5,186 bases of DNA from Candidatus Brocadia sp. (GTDB lineage: Bacteria; Planctomycetota; Brocadiia; Brocadiales; Brocadiaceae). Of this stretch, positions 1 to 5,186 are shown piece by piece (the first letter of the stretch is position 1; every line of letters begins with the position of its first letter). The stretch covers positions 1 to 5,186 of the forward strand of contig JAUQXU010000506.1 in the NCBI GenBank assembly GCA_030837935.1, written 5' to 3'. The position numbers were made by a program, and so were the translations under genes. Under the pieces are notes generated by a model, which did no database searches, was not told where the DNA came from, and saw nothing but the letters and a program-made list of their open reading frames with translations.

Positions 1-1
1 T

Positions 2-925
2 CAGGGAAGCACGCCCACCGCAGACGAATACAGGGCCAACATCGAGCGGATTCAGCGCGAGATCGAGTCCAAAAATGCTTACGGCGGCAAACGTTATACC
101 CTGTTGCCAGAGTTTTTGCCCCAGGGGCCGCTGACGACCACGCCGAAATCCGACAAAGAGGAAAAGAAAGACGAAAAAGAGCCTCCGGAATCACAACTGA
201 TTACCTCTGTTTCAGGCGCTACCCCGCGCAAGAGCAATGCCTTGGAGGTGGTGTTCCAAGTGGACTTGACTAAACCAGGGACTCAGGTCCAGGCTCTATA
301 CACTTTCTCCTTCGTTAATAAGGAAGGATCGGGCTTTGAATTTGGCCCAATGGCGACGGCTTCGTCTTCGGAGGGAACCTCCACGGGATTATTTTTCCGG
401 TGGGGTAAAAAAAATCCGGAGACTCTGGATTTCGGGGTGAGCGCTACACCGCGACTGACCGTTCTGAACAATCCGCAGGGTAATTTGTCCGCTTACCCCG
501 GAGGCACGGCCACTGCGATGTTGTCGCATGAATACAAATTAGGAGAGGCGGACAAGAGTCCGACTCTCACCTTGGATATCAACCTGAGCGTTCTTGGCGG
601 CGCAACCAGGCTGGGAAACGAAACGCTTTTATTGAGATCCGCGGCGTCGCAAGGAGGCGTTGATCTAGTGCTCAAGTTGCCGTCCGTGGGACTTGGCATC
701 GGCGGCGAGGCCGTCGGAACTTGGACGGGAGGATACACGTCGCAAAGCAAGGGCGATCCCACGTCCTCTTCACGCCTCGATGTGGGCGTGCAGGTTTTCA
801 AATACCTTGGAACGTCGACTTGGACTGCCTATCTAGGCTACTCAAAGGAAACTGTCTCGCCCACCGGTCCGGTGGCTCCACAGACATCGTCAAGTTTCGT
901 GCTGAAGTTTGGAGCGACGTTTTGA
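2..925 (+). CDS. 5'-truncated gene for a beta-strand-rich protein of unknown function, possibly a beta-barrel
   Basis: The frame is open from base 2 to a TGA at 923-925, giving 307 visible residues; the true start lies to the left. A TTG at 104 could be read as a start, but the 34 codons before it read as ordinary protein, including a charged helix (visible residues about 7-22), so I treat them as coding. A low-complexity linker rich in Lys, Glu, Asp and Pro follows (about 49-65). From about residue 75 to the end the protein is a run of roughly a dozen short alternating hydrophobic/polar segments joined by Gly/Ser/Thr/Pro turns, with no long hydrophobic helix. It ends FVLKFGATF, an amphipathic strand with a C-terminal Phe as in many outer-membrane barrels. 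The missing N-terminus hides any signal peptide. I do not recognise the family. An outer-membrane barrel, a secreted beta protein, or the tail of a DUF4157/eCIS-core-type protein are all possible. GC is clearly higher than in the next gene. Confidence 0.8.
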   Translation, partial: QGSTPTADEYRANIERIQREIESKNAYGGKRYTLLPEFLPQGPLTTTPKSDKEEKKDEKEPPESQLITSVSGATPRKSNALEVVFQVDLTKPGTQVQALYTFSFVNKEGSGFEFGPMATASSSEGTSTGLFFRWGKKNPETLDFGVSATPRLTVLNNPQGNLSAYPGGTATAMLSHEYKLGEADKSPTLTLDINLSVLGGATRLGNETLLLRSAASQGGVDLVLKLPSVGLGIGGEAVGTWTGGYTSQSKGDPTSSSRLDVGVQVFKYLGTSTWTAYLGYSKETVSPTGPVAPQTSSSFVLKFGATF

Positions 926-992
926 GAGCCCCCGCAGAAACTATGCAGCACCTAACGTGCGTAAGGCGGATAAAAAACGAATGATAGTGATT

Positions 993-1014
993 GGTAGGGT
1001 GGGCAATGCCCGCC
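993..1014 (+). repeat. REP element, left copy
   Basis: The outer GTAG is at 994-997. The palindrome GGTGGGCAATGCCCGCC (998-1014) folds into an eight-pair stem around a single central A, with one T-G wobble at 1000/1012. Similar GGGTGGGCAATGCCC-type repeats are familiar from intergenic regions of several bacterial groups, which is recalled knowledge and not a search result. Confidence 0.65.
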
Positions 1015-1086
1015 ATTATTTGATCCACACGGTGGCAGAGGTAAATATGGTATATATGATGTTGACTTTTCCGGACGGTTGTTTTC

Positions 1087-1108
1087 GGCAGGCAATGCCT
1101 GCCCTACC
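1087..1108 (-). repeat. REP element, right copy (inverted)
   Basis: The palindrome GGCAGGCAATGCCTGCC (1087-1103) pairs perfectly over eight base pairs around a central A. CTAC at 1104-1107 is the reverse complement of the GTAG in the left copy. The element lies 53 bases before the start of the TcA-like gene, so its hairpin would fall in the leader if transcription starts upstream of it. Confidence 0.65.
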
Positions 1109-1119
1109 TGGCTACCTGG
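1104..1119 (+). repeat. 8-base tandem duplication at the right REP edge
   Basis: CTACCTGG occurs twice in direct succession (1104-1111 and 1112-1119) and a third partial copy, CT, follows. The first copy begins with the CTAC tetranucleotide of the right REP. It could be replication slippage or an insertion scar. No function is evident. Confidence 0.5.
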
Positions 1120-1148
1120 CTGTGTAATGAATTGAATGAAACGGAATA

Positions 1149-1155
1149 AAGGAGG
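1149..1155 (+). promoter_or_regulatory. Strong Shine-Dalgarno site of the TcA-like gene
   Basis: AAGGAGG at 1149-1155 lies six bases before the ATG at 1162, close to ideal complementarity and spacing. An in-frame TAA at 1147-1149 partly overlaps it, so translation cannot begin further upstream in this frame. Together they fix the start. Such a strong site is uncommon in Bacteroidota, which bears on the host assignment. Confidence 0.9.
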
Positions 1156-1161
1156 AATATC

Positions 1162-4100
1162 ATGGCAAATCAATTAGAAAACCAAAAAACAAATCTCGTT
1201 CTCGGACGGGTAACCGACAGGCTCAACCGCCCTTTGGCAAGTCTCATCGTGCAGGCATTCGACAGGGATATGCGTAGCGAGGAGCTATTGGGAGAAAGTA
1301 TTACCGATAGAGATGGAAAATACGAAATAGTCTGGTCGCACAGCCAGCTTAGCGGCAGGGGCAAAAAAGAAGCGGATATTGTCATTAAAGTATTTACCCG
1401 GGAAAAGAAGACCCTGCTCTATGCTTCTGATATGGATGCGGTGCGGTTCAATGCTTCGGAGCGGGAAGAGATTAATATCACCGTTACTACGGAAATAAAG
1501 CCTGAAGCCGTGGAATATGATTTTATTCTCAAACAAGTAAGCTACTTGGCCGGTAAGGTATCCATTACCGATCTGCAAGAAAATAAAGAACACCGCGATA
1601 TTACCTTCCTCTCCAATGAAGCTGAAATACCGGCTGAAAAAATAGAACACTTAGTAGTAGCTCATCGCTTACAAGCCGAGTCAAAAATAGACGCTGCATT
1701 TTTCTATGCCCTGCTACGGAAAAACACCCTGCTTAAGAACAACTTTGTCAAATCATTCCACGCCAGGTTGATGATTAATATCAGCACAGAGATACAACCA
1801 TTGCTCTATGATGCGGCATTAGCTGACCCTAAAGTCATACAAAGTGATGTGGAAGCTGCCGCAAAAGAATTGATTGTATCGGATAAGGTGGCGAAGGAAT
1901 GGAAGCGAAATGTAGAGCTATTGCAACAATATAAAAAGAAGGCAGAAGAATACTACAAAAATGAGCATCCCCGAAAAGTGCTGAACATCATCAGCCGCTT
2001 TGTACTGGAAAACAAGATAGAAGAGATACGCAAAATATTCGAGGAAAACAAAAACGACCTGAATGCCTTCCTCCAAAAAATAACAGACGATTCTTTCTTT
2101 AGCAGTGAAGCAAAAGCAACCCATGCAAAAACAAGCCTTATATTAGGCGAATTGTTGGGATTTGATGACCTGATCATCAGTCATATCAGTGAATCGCAAA
2201 AAATTAAGAAACCGGAAGACATTAGAAAATTAGCCAAACTAAACAAAGCCGCATGGAAAGAGGAATTAACCAAATTGGCAGATGAAATAGACCTTGCCGG
2301 CAAACCATTAGACAAAAAACTGATTGACCTTCATGCATCGTCCATTGTCAGGAAAATGGAAAAGGCATATCCTACCATGGCCTTCACTGCACAGTTGGAA
2401 AGGGAGAAAAAGGCCGTTCTGAAAAACCATAAGGAAATTACTGCCTTTTTATCGAAACACGAGGATTTTGACTTACAGCGCCATAATGTGGACCTTTACC
2501 TGAAAGATAAAAAAGTAGCGAAAAAAGAAAGTGAAGCCGTTCGGGAAGAATTAAAATCCGTACAGCGTATTTTTAAATTGGTTCCCCACTACGGTAAAAC
2601 CAATGCCCTTCGAAAACTGAATTTTCATTCGTCACAAAGCATTGCTGCTATAGGCGAAACCCGCTTTGTAAAAGAGATTGCTCCCAAGGCAGGCATCAAA
2701 GCCGAAGAAGCAAAAGCCATTTTCAGAAGGGCAGAACGAACCACTACGGCTGCAATGCTTATTGTTGGAGAATTGCAGGATACTATGAGGGCTATGGACG
2801 TTCCGGCCTTAGAAATGAAATCTCTTGCCATGAAATTGGAGGCAGTAAGCAAGGATTTTCCTAACCTGAAATCACTTTTCAAGCTTACCGATACCTGTGC
2901 CTGCGAGCATTGCCGTTCTGTGTATAGCCCGGCAGCATACTTGGTAGAGATATTACAGTTTCTGGATAAGAGAAGCGTTACTGACCTTACGGTAACGCCA
3001 CATGTAACTGCCAATCTTGCCAAAGATGTATTGTTTGAACGCAGACCAGATTTGGGTGACATTGATTTAGGTTGTGAAAATGCCAATACCCAGGTTCCTT
3101 ATATTGACCTGGCGTGTGAATTACTAGAGGAAGCAGTTGCCCCAGATGCCGGTACAGATTACACAGGCGTGCTTTCAGATGGAGCAGACCCTTTGAAAGG
3201 AAAAATCTCAAATGGACTGTTAACCGCACTGGAAGCGGCAGGATTGCCTGTAACTGACCAGGCATTGATTTTTGAGACCGAATCAACTACCGGCTCAGCA
3301 GCAACACTGCCCCATTATTTGCGCGACAAAAAAGCGGTTTGCAAAATCATCAACACGGGGGGAAACAATTACAAAGTATTCCGGTTGAGACAAACCCTGT
3401 CACCTGCAGAAGAGTTAGCGGCTGCGCCTGAATATGTGAATGCAGTTACTTACAATACCCTGAAGGCCGCCAATTACGCCTTTAAGCTGCCTTTTGATTT
3501 AGACCATGCCGAGGCCAAAGCCTATTTCACCCGCTTTGATATTTCGAGAGCAACACTCATGGAAGATTTTCAATCGGCGGGAAATCCTTCTGTTGAAGCC
3601 ATTGCGGCAGAGAGGCTGGGATTAACCGATGCGGAAAGAAACCTGATCGTAACACCCAAAGCTAACTTGGCTGACCAGCAAGCATATTGGAATGCTCCGG
3701 CCCAATGGGATACACCTCCCGTTTCCGGTAGTGTTTTAGATTATATGAAAAGGGTTGATCATTTCCTGGACAAAACCGGTCTTACCTACAAGGATTTGGA
3801 TTTACTGCTTTCTTTACGATTTATTGACCCTGCAGACAATCTTTTCATTCAGCATCTTGACCTTAGCTGTGATACCGCCAAAAAAGAAATAACCAATCTA
3901 AACGAGGCAGCATTGGACCGCATACACCGGTTTCTCCGTTTGCAAAAGAAAACGGGGTGGAAATTGGAAGCACTCGATGAGATTATTTCGCAAATCAAAT
4001 TGGGCAATGGAACATTAAACGATGCCTGCTTAGTGAAAGCCGCCAATTTATTAAAGCTGTCAGAAGGAACAGGAATTAAGGTAGAAGAGTTGATAGGCTT

Positions 4101-5186
4101 TTATGGAGAGATTCCGCACACAATTCTGAGAGATGATGTCCCCAAGCCCCTCTACCAACAAGTATTTTTGAACAAGGCAAAGAATGGATTTATTGATGAA
4201 GGATTGATGCCTGAAAAAGTGGATGGCACTCAATTGTTGAGCAATTTCAAATCCAGTCTATCGGTTTGCCTGCAAATAAAAGAGCAGGATTTAAAAAACA
4301 AGTTGCTGCCGCTGCTGCCTGATGGGGACATCACCTTTCCCAATCTCAGCAGCCTGTTTGCTGCTTCAAGGTTAATGAGGAAGATGAAGCTCAAAGCCGA
4401 TGATTACGTTATACTCACCAACTTAACCGGACTCAATGTGTCCAATTCGCCGGCGGATACATTGGATTTTGTTGAAGCAGTGAATAGCTTAAATAAATCC
4501 CCTCTGAAACTTGCAGATGTCAAATTCATGCTTCAACATGAAGCAAGCAACCTTGCCGACAGAAAAATCAAAGATGATAAGATTACCCAAATACTGAAAA
4601 AATTGCAGAAGGATTACCAGAGTAATTTTGCAGCAAACAAATCACTTTTTGATGACAAACTATCATCAGACGAGCAGAAAGAGACATTGCAAACTGCTTT
4701 ATCCAAACTGAGCGGCATTGGAGAAGAAGATGTGAAAACGTTTATCAGGTTTGTTGATAACGACTGGACTTTGCTAAATGATGCCAAAACCTTTATCAAC
4801 AATAAGCTCAATATAATATTTACGGCATCTCAGATTACCGCAATAAATAACAGTGTTGATGCTTTAGAAGCAGTTCCGGGACCGGATTATAGTTCAGAGA
4901 AGGGTGCTCTTATTAATCTACTTTGCAAAACCATTGACCCAACTATAGACCTGTCTGTTTTATCGGAAACTCAGAAAATTAAGACATTAAGAAGCCTTTT
5001 ATTAGGATTAGCCGGAGTTACCTCTACTGAAGCAAACTCCTTAATAGGTTATATTGAGTTAGGTACCGAAAAAAGATTTGTTGATAACAGATTAAGTCTA
5101 TTATTCGTCACTAACTCTATTAAATCTGCCATAGATGAATTGAAAATCACCCCTACTCAAGCCATTTTGGATCATGAAGCTGCATT
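1162..5186 (+). CDS. Tc toxin A-subunit-like giant protein (TcA/VRP1 superfamily), 3'-truncated
   Basis: The frame is open from ATG 1162 to the window edge: 1341 codons, about half of a typical 2300-3000-residue family member. Residues 12-113 form a CarboxypepD-reg/transthyretin-like beta-sandwich (LVLGRVTDRLNRPLA, then TDRDGKYEI at 48-56). An alpha-helical region follows with family landmarks: RDITFL (145-150) and FYALLRK (181-187); a Lys/Glu-rich helical stretch (about 244-305); YPTMAF (403-408); VQRIFKL (467-473). The VRP1/SpvA-type block has CACEHCRSVYSPAAYLVEIL (579-598), LFERRPDLGDIDL (624-636) and ENANTQVPYIDL (639-650). Helical shell motifs continue with LPFDL (776-780), AERLGLTDAE (816-825), FLDKTGLTYKDLDLLL (868-883), IHRFLRL...TGW (921-933), PLYQQVFLNK (996-1005), LTGLNV (1088-1093) and FMLQH (1122-1126). 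No signal peptide or membrane segment is visible. Known TcA proteins form pentamers that bind cells and inject a TcB-TcC cocoon; the channel, receptor-binding, neuraminidase-like and TcB-binding parts would lie beyond the window. Whether this one is a toxin or an injection-system factor cannot be told here. Confidence 0.93.
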   Translation, partial: MANQLENQKTNLVLGRVTDRLNRPLASLIVQAFDRDMRSEELLGESITDRDGKYEIVWSHSQLSGRGKKEADIVIKVFTREKKTLLYASDMDAVRFNASEREEINITVTTEIKPEAVEYDFILKQVSYLAGKVSITDLQENKEHRDITFLSNEAEIPAEKIEHLVVAHRLQAESKIDAAFFYALLRKNTLLKNNFVKSFHARLMINISTEIQPLLYDAALADPKVIQSDVEAAAKELIVSDKVAKEWKRNVELLQQYKKKAEEYYKNEHPRKVLNIISRFVLENKIEEIRKIFEENKNDLNAFLQKITDDSFFSSEAKATHAKTSLILGELLGFDDLIISHISESQKIKKPEDIRKLAKLNKAAWKEELTKLADEIDLAGKPLDKKLIDLHASSIVRKMEKAYPTMAFTAQLEREKKAVLKNHKEITAFLSKHEDFDLQRHNVDLYLKDKKVAKKESEAVREELKSVQRIFKLVPHYGKTNALRKLNFHSSQSIAAIGETRFVKEIAPKAGIKAEEAKAIFRRAERTTTAAMLIVGELQDTMRAMDVPALEMKSLAMKLEAVSKDFPNLKSLFKLTDTCACEHCRSVYSPAAYLVEILQFLDKRSVTDLTVTPHVTANLAKDVLFERRPDLGDIDLGCENANTQVPYIDLACELLEEAVAPDAGTDYTGVLSDGADPLKGKISNGLLTALEAAGLPVTDQALIFETESTTGSAATLPHYLRDKKAVCKIINTGGNNYKVFRLRQTLSPAEELAAAPEYVNAVTYNTLKAANYAFKLPFDLDHAEAKAYFTRFDISRATLMEDFQSAGNPSVEAIAAERLGLTDAERNLIVTPKANLADQQAYWNAPAQWDTPPVSGSVLDYMKRVDHFLDKTGLTYKDLDLLLSLRFIDPADNLFIQHLDLSCDTAKKEITNLNEAALDRIHRFLRLQKKTGWKLEALDEIISQIKLGNGTLNDACLVKAANLLKLSEGTGIKVEELIGFYGEIPHTILRDDVPKPLYQQVFLNKAKNGFIDEGLMPEKVDGTQLLSNFKSSLSVCLQIKEQDLKNKLLPLLPDGDITFPNLSSLFAASRLMRKMKLKADDYVILTNLTGLNVSNSPADTLDFVEAVNSLNKSPLKLADVKFMLQHEASNLADRKIKDDKITQILKKLQKDYQSNFAANKSLFDDKLSSDEQKETLQTALSKLSGIGEEDVKTFIRFVDNDWTLLNDAKTFINNKLNIIFTASQITAINNSVDALEAVPGPDYSSEKGALINLLCKTIDPTIDLSVLSETQKIKTLRSLLLGLAGVTSTEANSLIGYIELGTEKRFVDNRLSLLFVTNSIKSAIDELKITPTQAILDHEAA

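Larger units (their letters stand above)
993..1108. repeat. REP doublet (REPIN-like): two inverted GTAG-palindrome elements
   Basis: Two 22-base elements face each other across 72 bases: 993-1014 on the plus strand and 1087-1108 on the minus strand, together 116 bases. They match at 18 of 22 positions when one is inverted. Each has GTAG (994-997; CTAC at 1104-1107 on the other side) on the outer edge of a 17-base palindrome. This fits REP sequences, which carry a GTAG-type tetranucleotide beside an imperfect palindrome, occur as inverted pairs, and are mobilised by a RAYT (TnpA-REP) transposase acting from elsewhere in the genome. No transposase is in this window. The hairpins might also dampen transcription between the two genes, but neither is followed by a T-run. 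Copy number in the genome is unknown here. Confidence 0.65.

Noticed and set aside
104..925. First gene starting at TTG 104
   Set aside because: The same frame stays open to base 2 with protein-like content, and no Shine-Dalgarno sequence lies just before 104. The gene is better read as running in from the left.
948..960. GCAC...GTGC hairpin as a terminator for gene 1
   Set aside because: The stem has only four pairs and no T-run follows.
1055..1060. TATGAT as a -10 box for the TcA-like gene
   Set aside because: No acceptable -35 lies 16-18 bases upstream. The TTGACT at 1062-1067 is on the wrong side and has no -10 at the right distance.
909..1127. Small plus-strand ORF of 72 codons over the end of gene 1 and the gap
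   Set aside because: It runs through both REP palindromes and the tandem repeat, has no ribosome binding site, and its composition is that of the repeats.
1285..1650. Minus-strand ORF of 121 codons
   Set aside because: It lies wholly inside the TcA-like gene, opposite its conserved N-terminal domain, so it is an antisense shadow.
2625..3086. Minus-strand ORF of 153 codons, the longest antisense frame
   Set aside because: It is antisense to the VRP1 motifs of the TcA-like gene, whose plus-strand reading is well supported. No ribosome binding site or family motif was seen.

Overview
The window holds two plus-strand genes, both cut by its edges, separated by a 236-base gap. The first (2-925, start outside the window) is a GC-richer gene for a protein I cannot name: a short charged helix, a Pro/Lys/Glu-rich linker, then about 230 residues of predicted beta strands ending in Phe. 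The second (1162 to the end, no stop in 1341 codons) fills about 78% of the window. It encodes the N-terminal half of a very large protein of the Tc toxin A-subunit (TcA) superfamily, of the variant with an N-terminal transthyretin/CarboxypepD-reg-like beta-sandwich. Family motifs run in the expected order from residue 12 to about residue 1126, including the VRP1/SpvA-type block with its CxCxxC cysteines.

The gap carries two 22-base elements in inverted orientation. Each is a GTAG tetranucleotide followed by a near-perfect palindrome. They differ at four positions, and every difference keeps the stem paired. This is the layout of a REP doublet (REPIN). A strong Shine-Dalgarno sequence and an in-frame stop just upstream fix the start of the TcA-like gene.

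The host is a bacterium, but I cannot place it. TcA-like proteins of this architecture are known from Bacteroidota, Cyanobacteria, Proteobacteria and other soil or marine groups. Base composition changes between the genes: lines counted by hand give roughly 50-63% GC in the first gene and about 27-50% in most of the second, so one of them may have been acquired. The strong AAGGAGG ribosome binding site is unusual for Bacteroidota.

If the TcA-like protein acts as its relatives do, it would assemble as the cell-binding and translocation subunit of a toxin complex, or serve as a large Tc-related factor linked to contractile injection systems. The receptor-binding, neuraminidase-like, channel and TcB-binding parts, and any TcB/TcC partner, lie to the right of the window. 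Nothing seen here shows that the two genes work together.
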